Assembly (NCBI GenBank): GCA_036257895.1
Contig: DATAES010000129.1
Span: 1 to 20,194 of the forward strand
Direction of reading: 5' to 3'
DNA from: DATAES01 sp036257895
GTDB lineage: Bacteria; Actinomycetota; Acidimicrobiia; Acidimicrobiales; JACDCH01
Length of the DNA: 20,194 bases
The notes beneath the pieces were generated by a model, which was given only the letters and a program-made list of their open reading frames with translations, was not told where the DNA came from and made no database searches. Below, piece by piece: positions 8,464-16,052 of the stretch (within the stretch, counting starts at the first letter, position 1; the number at the start of each line of letters is the position of its first letter). Both the position numbers and the translations under genes were made by a program.

Positions 8464-9932
8464 CACCCGTCTCCGAAGTGGTGCACGACGGCGTCGACGA
8501 GCCCGGCGATCGAGTGCACAGGCGCCTCGATGTCGACCTGCAGTCCACGATCGCGCGCGGTCGCTGCAGTGATCGGACCGATGCACGCGACCACCGCCGG
8601 AATGCCGTCGGGTCCCGCGACGTCCAAATAGCGCTCGACGGTGGATGACGAGGTGAAGGTGATCACGTCTGCGGTCGACGCGGCATGGAGCCGTTCTCGC
8701 GACGGCGAGGCGGGAACGGTCTTGTATGCGACCACGACGTCGACGTCCCAGCCACGCGCCCTCAGCCCGTCCGGCAGCACATCGCGTGCGACCGCGGCTC
8801 GCGCCAGGAGGACGTGGCCCTGGTGGTCGCTCGGCGCGGCCGCGAACCCGTCCAACAACGCCTCGGCGACGAAGCGATCCGGAACGAAGTCCGCGCGCAC
8901 GTTTCCGCGCAGCAAGGCCTCGGCGGTACCGGGGCCGATCGCAGCCACCTTCACCCCGCCCAGGTCGCGTGCGTCGCGCAGCTCCGCAAGGAAGCGGTGG
9001 GCGCCGTTCGCCGACGTGAGGACCAGCCAGTCGTAACCTCGGATGTCGGCAGCGGCCCGTCGCAGCGCGACGCCACCGTCGTCGGGATCCTCGACTTCGA
9101 TGACCGACAACTCGATGACCTCGGCGCCGAGTGCTTCGAGCCGTCCGCTGAGTTGCGACGCCTGCTCACGCGCTCGTGTCACGACGACGCGTCGACCGAA
9201 CAAGGGCCGTCTTTCGAACCACGCGAGGTCGAGCGCGGCGACCTCGCCGATGACGATCGTCGCCGGTGGCTCGAGCGACTCGCCGGCGATCGTCGCGAGC
9301 GTCGCCCGAACAGTTCGTTGCTGGGGGCGGGTGCCCCAGGTGACGGCCGCCACCGGCGTGTCCGGTGCCCGGCCGCTCGCCAGCAACCGATCTGCGATCT
9401 GGCCGATGCGGGCGACCCCCATCAGCACCACGATCGTGCCACCGACTCGGCCGAGTGCGTCCCAATCGACCGTGCCTTGCTCACCGACCGACGGGTCCTC
9501 GTGTCCGGTCACCACCGTGAACGAGGTCGACGAGTGGCGCAGGGTCAGCGGGATACCCGCGTAGGCAGGCACGGCAATCGCGGACGTGATGCCGGGAACC
9601 ACTTCGAACGGAACCCCAGCATCGAGCAACGCCGCCGCCTCCTCGCCACCGCGCGCGAACACGAAGGGGTCGCCGCCCTTGAGCCGCACGACGCACGTGC
9701 CTTCCTTGCCGCGTTCCACGAGTAGCGTGTTGATGTCGGCCTGCGACATCTCGACTCGCCCCGGGGCCTTGCCCACCGACACCAACTCGGCGTGTGCGGG
9801 CGCCAGGCGCAGGAGGCTGGCAACGGACAGCCGGTCGTACACGACGAGATCTGCGCGTCCGAGGACCTCAGCCCCGCGGACCGTGAGCAGTCCGGGATCT
9901 CCGGGCCCGGCCCCGACCAAGTACACGGTCAC
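8463..9932 (-). CDS. Fused uroporphyrinogen-III C-methyltransferase / uroporphyrinogen-III synthase (CobA-HemD)
   Basis: The 489-residue protein has two enzymes in one chain. Residues 2 to about 240 are the SAM-dependent methyltransferase that makes precorrin-2: VYLVGAGPGDPGLLTVRG at 3-20, VVYDRLS at 30-36, RLKGGDPFVFARGGEE at 83-98, and VVPGITSAIAVPAYAGIPLT at 111-130. From about 245 a HemD domain begins (LFGRRVVVTRAREQASQLSG, 244-263) and includes DWLVLTSANGA and a late FTSSSTVERY segment. HemD closes hydroxymethylbilane into uroporphyrinogen III, which CobA then methylates, so the fusion links the haem and sirohaem/B12 branches. Such fusions are known in actinobacteria and clostridia. GTG 9932 begins MTVYLVGAGPG, the expected N-terminus, though GTG 9926 is possible; the ribosome binding site is weak. 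It lies 91 bases after hemC. Confidence 0.93.
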   Translation of the reverse strand: MTVYLVGAGPGDPGLLTVRGAEVLGRADLVVYDRLSVASLLRLAPAHAELVSVGKAPGRVEMSQADINTLLVERGKEGTCVVRLKGGDPFVFARGGEEAAALLDAGVPFEVVPGITSAIAVPAYAGIPLTLRHSSTSFTVVTGHEDPSVGEQGTVDWDALGRVGGTIVVLMGVARIGQIADRLLASGRAPDTPVAAVTWGTRPQQRTVRATLATIAGESLEPPATIVIGEVAALDLAWFERRPLFGRRVVVTRAREQASQLSGRLEALGAEVIELSVIEVEDPDDGGVALRRAAADIRGYDWLVLTSANGAHRFLAELRDARDLGGVKVAAIGPGTAEALLRGNVRADFVPDRFVAEALLDGFAAAPSDHQGHVLLARAAVARDVLPDGLRARGWDVDVVVAYKTVPASPSRERLHAASTADVITFTSSSTVERYLDVAGPDGIPAVVACIGPITAATARDRGLQVDIEAPVHSIAGLVDAVVHHFGDG

Positions 9933-10023
9933 TTGGCCACCCGTGAGGGGATGCGAGCGACGGAGCGCCAGCGCAGGAGCGGCCCGGATCGGCCTGCGTG
10001 GCCGGGGAACGCCGGAGACACGG

Positions 10024-10929
10024 TCATCTGGCCGCCGTGAGCACTTCGCGCCCGCCGGCGCGATCGAGCAGTTGGGTGGCGACTGCGCGGCCGGTCGCGA
10101 TCGCGTCAGTGCCCCGCTCGCGGTGGCGAAGGATGATGCGGCCGTCGAGCGAGGCGAGGAGGCCTTCGACCTCGAGTGACGCCGGGTCGTCGTCGTCGGT
10201 CCGTGCGAGCGCGCCCGCGGGAAGGTCGCAATCACCACCGAGCTCGGCGAGGAAGGCGCGCTCTGCATCGACGGCGCGACGACTCGGCTGGTGCTCGATG
10301 GCACGAAGCACGGCGCGGACCGGATCGTCGTCCTCGCGACACTCGACGGCGAGCGCGCCCTGCGCGACTTGGGGAAGCATCACGTCGGTCGGCAACCGAT
10401 CGGTTACGGCATCGGCGAGGCCGAGACGCTCGAGCGCGACCGCGGCGATGACGACCGCGTCGTGCTCGGACGCGCGCTCCACGCGAGTCGGGACGTTGCC
10501 TCGCAGGTTGGCGAACGTGAGATCCGGCCGGTGGTCGGCGAGCTGTGCGCGGCGCCGGGCGGAACCGGTGGCCACCCGGGCTCCGGTGGGGAGGGCCGCC
10601 AGGGTCGAACCCACCAGCGCGTCGCGCACGTCCCCGCGCTTCGGGACCGCCGCGAGCACGAGCCCGTCGAACTCGTGGGACGGCAGGTCCTTGGCCGAGT
10701 GAACGGCGATGTCGGCGCGGCGGTCGAGCACCGCAGCTTGGACCTCTTTGACGAAAACACCCTTGCCGCCCATCTGCCAGATCGCGAGGTCCTGGCGGCG
10801 ATCCCCGGTGGTGTCGACGATCACGAGCTCCACGTCCAGACCGGGATCCGCGGCGCGCAGCAACGACACGACGTGTTCCGCTTGCCAGCGGGCGAGCGCG
10901 CTGCCGCGCGTCGCCACGCGGAGGGTCAA
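10024..10929 (-). CDS. hemC: Hydroxymethylbilane synthase (porphobilinogen deaminase)
   Basis: The 301-residue enzyme polymerises four porphobilinogens into hydroxymethylbilane. The N-terminal ATRGSALARWQAE (6-18), GGKGVFVKE (54-62), AVHSAKDLP (75-83) with catalytic Asp81, NLRGNVPTR at 141-149, and the dipyrromethane cofactor Cys234 in ELGGDCDLPAGA are all present. TTG 10929 is chosen because it gives MTLRVATRGS, the canonical start, and overlaps the hemA stop by four bases (TTGA), the TTG equivalent of the frequent ATGA junction. GTG 10917 is the alternative and would clip the family N-terminus. An open frame continues far upstream inside hemA but is a shadow of that gene. Confidence 0.94.
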   Translation of the reverse strand: MTLRVATRGSALARWQAEHVVSLLRAADPGLDVELVIVDTTGDRRQDLAIWQMGGKGVFVKEVQAAVLDRRADIAVHSAKDLPSHEFDGLVLAAVPKRGDVRDALVGSTLAALPTGARVATGSARRRAQLADHRPDLTFANLRGNVPTRVERASEHDAVVIAAVALERLGLADAVTDRLPTDVMLPQVAQGALAVECREDDDPVRAVLRAIEHQPSRRAVDAERAFLAELGGDCDLPAGALARTDDDDPASLEVEGLLASLDGRIILRHRERGTDAIATGRAVATQLLDRAGGREVLTAAR

Positions 10930-12185
10930 AGGTCGAACAGGTCGCGCAGTGCTTCCGCGAGACGATCGCCCTTTGCGGTGCCCGACGCGTCCTTGAGCCG
11001 CACGGTTGGATCGTGGAGCAACTTGGCCACGATCCCCTTCGTCAGTGCTTCGACCGCGGCACGCTCGCGGTCGTCGAGCTCGGCGAGTCGTGTGTCCACG
11101 CGCTCGAGCTCGTTGCGCCGGATCGACTCCGCATGATCGCGAAGCGCCGTGATCAGCGGTGCCGCTTCGCGTGCCGTCGTGAGCGCGCGGTAGCGAAGGA
11201 GCTCTTCTTCGATCACGGCCCGCGCACGCGTCCCCTCGCGGTGGCGTTCCGCGACACCAGCGTCGACGAACCGTCGGAGGTCGTCCATGTCGAGCAACGT
11301 CACGCCCTTGATGTCGCCCGCCGCGGGGTCGACATCGCGAGGCATGGCGATGTCGACGATGAGCAGCGGCCGGCCGTTGCGACGCGCCATGGCCGTGGCC
11401 AGGTCGGCGTGTTCGAGCATGATGTTCGTCGCGCCCGTCGAGGTGAGTAGGAGGTCGGCCTGTGCGAGCTCCGCGGGCAGGTCCGAAAGCCGCACCGCGC
11501 GCCCGTCGAAACGCGAACCGAGCGCCTTCGCCGTGTCCCACGTGCGGTTGGCGACGACGATGTCCACGTCGCCCGCAGACCCGAGAGCCACCGCCATGCC
11601 TTCGGCCATGTCGCCTGCGCCGAGCAACAGCACGCGCCGTCCGCTCAACGTGCCCAGGCGATCGGTCGCCATTGCCACGGCCGCCTGCGCGATCGAAGTG
11701 ATGCCGCGGCCGATGCCCGTCTCGGTGCGCACTCGCTTGCCGACTTCGAGCGCGTGGCGGAACAGCAGGTTGAGCGACGAAGCCGACGCGCCTTCGGTGC
11801 GGGCGCGCTCCCATGCAGCACCGACCTGGCCGAGGATCTCGCTCTCGCCGAGCACTGCCGAGTCGAGGCCCGCGGCCACGGTGAACAAGTGGGTCACGGC
11901 CGCGTCGTCGTAGTGGACGTACAGGTGTCCCGCGAACTCGTCGGTCGGCAGGAGCGACAGGTCGGTGAAGAAGTTGCGTACGTCCGCGTACCCGGCGTGG
12001 AACCGCTCGGCCACCGCGTACACCTCGATGCGGTTGCACGTCGACAAGACAACCGCCTCGGACAGGTGCTGCCGGGTGCAGAGATCCTGGAGGACCTTGG
12101 GAAGCCGGGCGTCGTCGATCGCCGTCCGCTCGAGCAGGTCGAGTGGTGCAGTCCTGTGGTTCAGTCCGATGACGACGACAGACAC
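10926..12185 (-). CDS. hemA: Glutamyl-tRNA reductase
   Basis: The 419-residue enzyme reduces glutamyl-tRNA(Glu) to glutamate-1-semialdehyde with NADPH, the committed step of the C5 pathway. GLNHRTAPL is at 7-15, the nucleophilic Cys50 lies in LSTCNRIEVYA, GESEILGQV at about 113-121, and a Rossmann motif in LLLGAGDMAEG at about 185-195. A C-terminal dimerisation helix region is rich in Arg and Glu. GTG 12185 gives MSVVVIGLNH and is preceded by AAGGAG at 12199-12204. It overlaps the upstream Met8-like gene by 25 bases and hemC by four. The position behind rex matches the rex-hemACD arrangement described in Streptomyces coelicolor. Confidence 0.96.
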   Translation of the reverse strand: MSVVVIGLNHRTAPLDLLERTAIDDARLPKVLQDLCTRQHLSEAVVLSTCNRIEVYAVAERFHAGYADVRNFFTDLSLLPTDEFAGHLYVHYDDAAVTHLFTVAAGLDSAVLGESEILGQVGAAWERARTEGASASSLNLLFRHALEVGKRVRTETGIGRGITSIAQAAVAMATDRLGTLSGRRVLLLGAGDMAEGMAVALGSAGDVDIVVANRTWDTAKALGSRFDGRAVRLSDLPAELAQADLLLTSTGATNIMLEHADLATAMARRNGRPLLIVDIAMPRDVDPAAGDIKGVTLLDMDDLRRFVDAGVAERHREGTRARAVIEEELLRYRALTTAREAAPLITALRDHAESIRRNELERVDTRLAELDDRERAAVEALTKGIVAKLLHDPTVRLKDASGTAKGDRLAEALRDLFDL

Positions 12186-12805
12186 GCCTGAAGGCGCTCC
12201 TTGGCTTCGGCGAGGTGCCCCTCGCGGATCATCTCAAGCATTCCCGAATCGAGCGCGCGTTTCCAACCAGGGTGCTCGGTCGATTCGCCCCGCGCGGTGA
12301 GGTCGGCCCGCGCCTCGGCGAGCAGCGTCAGGAGCTTCTCGTACTCGGGGCCGAGCTCTTCCTCGAATCGCTCACGAAGCCACGCAGCGAGCGCCGGGCT
12401 CTGCCCGCCCGTGGCGAACGTCACCAGCAGCGGCCCCCGGCGGATACGAGCCGGAACCGTGAACGAGCAGTGCGCGGGGTCGTCGGCGGCGTTGACCCAC
12501 ACGCCGGCCGCCTCGGCATCTTCGTACACCGCGCCGTCGACGGCCGGATCACCAGTGGCCGTCACCGCGAGCCGGTAGCGGGCTGCTTCGCCCGGTTCGT
12601 AGCGACGGCGCTCGATGGCAACGTCGCCCGACGCGCCGAGCTCGTCCAGCTCCGTGACCACGTCGGGCGCCACCACCGTCACCGTGGCATGCGCCTCGAG
12701 CAGGCCACGGACCTTGCCCAATGCGACCGGACCTCCACCGACGACGAGGCAAACGACGCCTTGGAGCCGCAGGTTGGCGGGGTACAGCGGTTCCTCGACC
12801 GGCAT
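12161..12805 (-). CDS. Precorrin-2 dehydrogenase / sirohydrochlorin ferrochelatase-type protein (Met8/CysG-N-like)
   Basis: The 214-residue protein resembles the N-terminal half of CysG. It has an NAD-binding motif VVGGGPVALGKVRGL at 21-35, VVAP at 44-47, NAADDPAHCSFTVPA at 105-119 with the conserved Asp used in both dehydrogenation and metal insertion, and ATGGQSPALAAWLRE at 131-145. It oxidises precorrin-2 to sirohydrochlorin and may insert iron to give sirohaem; in some relatives only the first step is retained, so ferrochelatase activity is uncertain. Its substrate is made by the CobA half of the downstream fusion. ATG 12805 is nine bases after the rex stop, and the gene overlaps hemA. 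Confidence 0.9.
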   Translation of the reverse strand: MPVEEPLYPANLRLQGVVCLVVGGGPVALGKVRGLLEAHATVTVVAPDVVTELDELGASGDVAIERRRYEPGEAARYRLAVTATGDPAVDGAVYEDAEAAGVWVNAADDPAHCSFTVPARIRRGPLLVTFATGGQSPALAAWLRERFEEELGPEYEKLLTLLAEARADLTARGESTEHPGWKRALDSGMLEMIREGHLAEAKERLQACLSSSSD

Positions 12806-12814
12806 GCGAAGAGG

Positions 12815-13519
12815 TCAGTCGACGGTGGCGAAGGAGGTGGTCCCGTCGGCCGTGCCGTCGGGTAGAGCGACGCCCTGGCTCGCCGCGCCCCGCCGCTGCT
12901 GGTGAAAGCTCAGGATCTGGAGCTCCACTGCGAGATCCACCTTGCGCATCGACACGCCCTTGGGGACGGTCAGGACCGCGGGTGCGAAGTTGAGGATCGA
13001 CGTGATGCCTGCAGCGACCAGGCGGTCGGCCACGTCCTGGGCGGCGATGGCCGGCGTGGCGATGATGCCGATGGCGATCTCGTTGGCCCGGACGATCTCG
13101 TCCAGCTCGGTGAGCGGGCGTATCTCGCTACCGGCGACCTGCTTGCCGACCTTGGTCGGGTCGGCGTCGACGAGGGCGACCACGTGGAAGCCGCTGGCGC
13201 CGAAACCGCCGTAGTTGGCGAGCGCGTGCCCGAGGTTGCCGATGCCGACGATGACGACCGGCCAGTGCTGGGTCAGCCCGAGCTCGCGGCTCATCTGGAA
13301 CAGGAGGTACTCGACGTCGTAACCGACACCCCTGGTGCCGTAGGAACCCAGATAGGAGAGATCCTTCCGCACCTTGGCCGCGTTGACTCCGGCGAGCTCC
13401 GCCAACCGTTCGGACGACACCGTTGTCGAGTCACTCTCGATCTCGAGCAGGCTGCGCAGGTACACCGGTAGCCGCGCCACGGTCGCGTCAGGGATCCTGC
13501 GCCGAGCCCGCTCAGTCAT
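12815..13519 (-). CDS. rex: Redox-sensing transcriptional repressor Rex
   Basis: The 234-residue regulator carries an N-terminal winged helix (about 9-85) with the SSERLAELAGVNAAKVRKDL recognition region at 35-54 and LGSYGTRGVGYDVEYL at 57-72. A Rossmann domain follows (VVIVGIGNLGHAL, 88-100), then FGASGFHVVALVDADPTKVG for dinucleotide binding, and a C-terminal helix that swaps between subunits (ILSFHQ). Rex represses respiratory and related genes when NADH/NAD+ is low and leaves DNA when NADH binds. The C-terminal tail after about 212 is low complexity. It heads the tetrapyrrole run, and a candidate Rex site lies just upstream, so it probably controls itself and the genes behind it. Confidence 0.95.
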   Translation of the reverse strand: MTERARRRIPDATVARLPVYLRSLLEIESDSTTVSSERLAELAGVNAAKVRKDLSYLGSYGTRGVGYDVEYLLFQMSRELGLTQHWPVVIVGIGNLGHALANYGGFGASGFHVVALVDADPTKVGKQVAGSEIRPLTELDEIVRANEIAIGIIATPAIAAQDVADRLVAAGITSILNFAPAVLTVPKGVSMRKVDLAVELQILSFHQQRRGAASQGVALPDGTADGTTSFATVD

Positions 13520-13526
13520 CGGCTGA

Positions 13527-13555
13527 ATGCTACGGGTGAGTGCACAAGTTCACAA
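13527..13555 (-). promoter_or_regulatory. Predicted leaderless promoter of rex
   Basis: On the minus strand, TTGTGA (13555-13550) and TAGCAT (13532-13527) are separated by 17 bases, a typical -35/-10 arrangement with four of six matches in each hexamer. The -10 ends seven bases before the rex ATG, which would place transcription start at or next to the A of ATG. Leaderless transcripts of this form are common in actinobacteria, and no ribosome binding site is seen upstream of rex. Prediction only. Confidence 0.6.
13538..13555 (-). promoter_or_regulatory. Candidate Rex operator
   Basis: The minus strand reads TTGTGAACTTGTGCACTC, compared with the Rex consensus TTGTGAAnnnnTTCACAA. The left half is perfect and the right half keeps T.CAC, giving 11 of 14 matches. 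The site covers the proposed -35 and most of the spacer of the rex promoter, so binding would block polymerase. Autoregulation of rex is well known in actinobacteria. Confidence 0.6.
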
Positions 13556-13608
13556 GCACTGTGTCTCGACACGAACTCGCTCCCCTGCGCGTCGCTTGTC
13601 CGTGATGT

Positions 13609-13636
13609 CGGCTCGTCGCTGGCGCTTCCCTCGCCG
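13609..13636 (-). repeat. Inverted dispersed copy of a segment of the 78-bp repeat
   Basis: Read on the minus strand, these 28 bases are identical to the segment beginning at 52-53 of the first repeat unit and crossing into the second (about 53-80). Similarity is weaker beyond it, though AGCGACGC recurs about 20 bases further. It lies in the 150-base gap between the divergent rex and membrane-protein genes. An open minus-strand frame across it encodes GEGSASDEP, the same peptide as one frame of the left-end array, but I do not regard that frame as a gene. Confidence 0.85.
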
Positions 13637-13669
13637 ACCGCGCTGGCCCAGGACCAGAATGGGCGCGGG

Positions 13670-14371
13670 ATGAACCTGCACTTGGCGCTGGCGGCCACCG
13701 CGGCGTTGCTGGCGTTCGCGTTCGCGCTATCCACCCTCGAGCGGTGGATCGACCGGCGCAAACCACATGAGGGCGCATGGACGGCGGCCCTGTTCCTGTT
13801 CGCCGCCGCCTCCGTGGCGCTGTGGGGCGGCGCGGCCTTCGGTTGGAATGGAGCCTGGTTCCGGCTCTTCTATCTGTTCGGCGCCATCGTCAACGTGCCG
13901 TACCTCGCGCTCGGCACGATCTACCTGCTCTCCCCGCTACGCCTGGCCCGACGAGTGGCGATGGGCGTCCACGCGTTCGCCGCCTTCAGCGCCGGCGTGA
14001 TCATCGTGGCGCCGCTCACGGCGCCGATCTTCGCCGACAAGCTGCCGCAGGGCAGCGACGTCTTCGGTCCACTGCCCCGGGTGCTGGCGGCGGTCGCCTC
14101 CGGCCTGGCATCAATCGTGATCGTCGGTGGCGCGGTGTGGAGCGCGGTCCGGTTCGCCCGGCGCCGTTCGACCAGGCGGCTCGCGGGCGCCAACATCCTG
14201 ATCGCGCTCGGGACGCTGATCCTGGGCGCCGGGGGACTCCTCAACTCGGTACTCGACGAGATGGACGGTTTCGCAGTCTCACTCGTCGTCGGGATCACGG
14301 TGCTCTTCGCCGGCTTCCTGCTGACCAACGCCCCCCGCCGCCAGGCGGTCCACATCGTCGAAGCGGCCTGA
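13670..14371 (+). CDS. Unrecognised seven-helix membrane protein
   Basis: I do not recognise this 233-residue protein. It is clearly an integral membrane protein, with hydrophobic segments at about 4-22, 36-57, 63-88, 96-119, 136-159, 171-191 and 200-219. Connecting loops are short and carry basic clusters on alternate sides (ERWIDRRK at 24-31, RLARR at 91-95, RFARRRSTRR at 161-170), implying the N-terminus is outside and the C-terminal tail (APRRQ) inside. The longest loop, about 120-135, is extracytoplasmic. No signal peptidase site, catalytic motif or cofactor motif is obvious. ATG 13670 is preceded only by a weak G-rich stretch. It is divergent from rex, with 150 bases between, and convergent with the acyl-CoA ligase. 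Confidence 0.8.
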   Translation: MNLHLALAATAALLAFAFALSTLERWIDRRKPHEGAWTAALFLFAAASVALWGGAAFGWNGAWFRLFYLFGAIVNVPYLALGTIYLLSPLRLARRVAMGVHAFAAFSAGVIIVAPLTAPIFADKLPQGSDVFGPLPRVLAAVASGLASIVIVGGAVWSAVRFARRRSTRRLAGANILIALGTLILGAGGLLNSVLDEMDGFAVSLVVGITVLFAGFLLTNAPRRQAVHIVEAA

Positions 14372-14382
14372 CCCCTGCTCAC

Positions 14383-14432
14383 CGTTCTGGCGTCAAATAC
14401 TGCGACTATCCGCACTGGTTGACGCCAGAACG
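14383..14432. repeat. 50-bp palindromic element between convergent genes
   Basis: CGTTCTGGCGTCAA at 14383-14396 and TTGACGCCAGAACG at 14419-14432 are perfect 14-base inverted arms. Inside them TGCG (14401-14404) and CGCA (14411-14414) form a second short stem with a six-base loop ACTATC, so the whole element can fold into one long hairpin. It lies in the 73-base gap between the membrane-protein stop and the ligase stop and could terminate both transcripts. The AT-richer core and nested symmetry also resemble a REP-like dispersed palindrome; a second copy is not seen in this window. Confidence 0.8.
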
Positions 14433-14444
14433 TCGTGGGGTGCG

Positions 14445-15941
14445 TCAGCTGAGCGATCGGCGGAGGACTTTGCCGGTGGTGCCGAGCGGGATCTCGTCGA
14501 CGAACATCACTTTGTCCGGGCACTTGTACCGGGCCAGGCGCTCCGCGCAGAACGCGATCAACTCGTCCTCCTCGACCGACCGGTCCGGCGACACGACCAC
14601 GTACGCCTTCACCGCCTCGCCCGTGTACGGATGCGACACGCCGATCACGCCGCACGCCTCGACCGCGGGATGGTCGAGCAGCACCGCTTCGACCTCCGCA
14701 GGGAACACATTGAATCCGGACACGATGATGAGGTCCTTGACCCGGTCGACCAGGAACAACTGGCCGTCGTCGTCGACGACGGCAACATCGCCCGTGCGCA
14801 GCCATCCGTCCTCGGTGAGTGCGGCCGCCGTTGACTCTTCGTCGCGCCAGTAACCCTTGAAGACATTCGGCCCCGCGACCCAGATCTCACCCGGGTCGCC
14901 GATCAGCACGTCGTCGCCTTCGTCATCGACGAGCCGCACGCGCACGCCCGGTAGCGGCGCACCGATCGAGCCCGGCTTCTCCTCGCCGCCCGCGGACGTC
15001 GTCACGACCGGCGACGCCTCCGTGAGCCCGTACCCCTCCGTGATGACGACGCCGAACCGGCGCTTGAACGTCGCACCCACTTCGAGCGGGAGCTTGGCTG
15101 CGCCCGACGCAGCCACGCGAACGGACGCGAACGCGTCGTCGGGCACGTCGGCGAGGTTCGCCCACGCCGTCCACATCGCTGGCGCGCCGGGGAGGATGGT
15201 CACGCCATGGCGCTGCACTGCTTCGAGTGCCGAGCTCGGATCGAAGCGCTCGATGAGCACGATCCGCGAGCCCGCGTACAGGGACAACCCGAGCACGACG
15301 TTCAGCCCGAAGATGTGTGACAGCGGCAGTACGCCGAGGCTCACGTCGTCCGGCGTCTGCCGGCGAGGCTCGTTCGCCTGCATCTGCTCGATGTTCGAAC
15401 GCAGGTTGCCGTGCGTGAGCATCGCCGCCTTCGGGAACCCCGCGGTGCCGCTCGTGAACATCAACACCGCGAGGTCGTCGTCGTGCCGGTCCACCAGTGG
15501 CACCGACGGCTCCGTAGCGAGGAGGTCGTCGAGCGCTACCCGTCCGGGGACGTCGACGTGCTCAGTGACGATGCAGAACTCGAGCGCGGGGAGGCCCGAG
15601 CGGTCGATCTGCGTCAGGGTCGACCGCCCGGCGGGTCCCACGACGATCGCTCGGGCGTCGACCTCGCCCAGCTCCTTTTCGAGTTCGAGTGCAGGGCTGC
15701 TCGGGTTCAGGGGAACGGCGACCAGGCCCGCGCCGAGCACCGAGAGGTACGCAGCCGCGAAATACCAGTTGGTGCCGCACAGGATTCCGACCCGGTCGCC
15801 GGGCTCGAGGCCGAGGCCGACGAGTCCCGCTCGAACGGCGGACGCCTGATCGCGCAAGACTTGGTACGTGGTCGTCCGGCCGCGGCTGACCAGCGCGACG
15901 GCGTCGTCGGGGTGCGGGTCGAGCACGGTGGCGAGGTTCAA
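14445..15941 (-). CDS. Acyl-CoA synthetase (AMP-forming ligase, FadD-like)
   Basis: The 498-residue enzyme activates a carboxylic acid to an acyl-adenylate and then to acyl-CoA. The AMP-binding loop is MFTSGTAGFPK at 161-171, followed by LPLSHIFGLN at 205-214, GYGLTEASP at 303-311, the hinge-region GWLRTGDVAVVDDDGQLFLVDR at 379-400, IIVSGFNVFPAEVE at 405-418, and the catalytic Lys491 in PLGTTGKVLRRSL. Length is that of short FadD proteins of actinobacteria (about 500). The chain length accepted cannot be read from sequence. TTG 15941 is chosen because it begins just before the conserved fold and has GAGGAAG about 11 bases upstream; the frame stays open further but runs into the divergent ABC gene. 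No partner fatty-acid gene is adjacent. Confidence 0.9.
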   Translation of the reverse strand: MNLATVLDPHPDDAVALVSRGRTTTYQVLRDQASAVRAGLVGLGLEPGDRVGILCGTNWYFAAAYLSVLGAGLVAVPLNPSSPALELEKELGEVDARAIVVGPAGRSTLTQIDRSGLPALEFCIVTEHVDVPGRVALDDLLATEPSVPLVDRHDDDLAVLMFTSGTAGFPKAAMLTHGNLRSNIEQMQANEPRRQTPDDVSLGVLPLSHIFGLNVVLGLSLYAGSRIVLIERFDPSSALEAVQRHGVTILPGAPAMWTAWANLADVPDDAFASVRVAASGAAKLPLEVGATFKRRFGVVITEGYGLTEASPVVTTSAGGEEKPGSIGAPLPGVRVRLVDDEGDDVLIGDPGEIWVAGPNVFKGYWRDEESTAAALTEDGWLRTGDVAVVDDDGQLFLVDRVKDLIIVSGFNVFPAEVEAVLLDHPAVEACGVIGVSHPYTGEAVKAYVVVSPDRSVEEDELIAFCAERLARYKCPDKVMFVDEIPLGTTGKVLRRSLS

Positions 15942-16052
15942 GGACGCCGATACTTCCTCTGACGCCGAGGACGGGGCAAACCCCGGACAGGTCCGACGGA
16001 CGAGCGCTCTCCGACTGACCCTCAGCGCCGTGGACACGTCACACTGTCGTCC

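Noticed and set aside
13561..13572. Short palindrome GTGTCTCGACAC next to the Rex site, as a second operator
   Set aside because: Only five-base arms and it does not resemble a Rex site; palindromes this short are expected by chance.
13516..13761. A minus-strand frame containing GEGSASDEP, overlapping the rex promoter
   Set aside because: It overlaps the start of the membrane protein and the rex promoter, has poor composition, and is open mainly because the repeat module has no stops. Its peptide similarity to the left-end array comes from the shared DNA repeat.
15991..16001. Palindrome GTCCGACGGAC between the acyl-CoA ligase and ABC genes
   Set aside because: Five-base arms around one base in a GC-rich gap; no supporting promoter hexamers could be placed with confidence.
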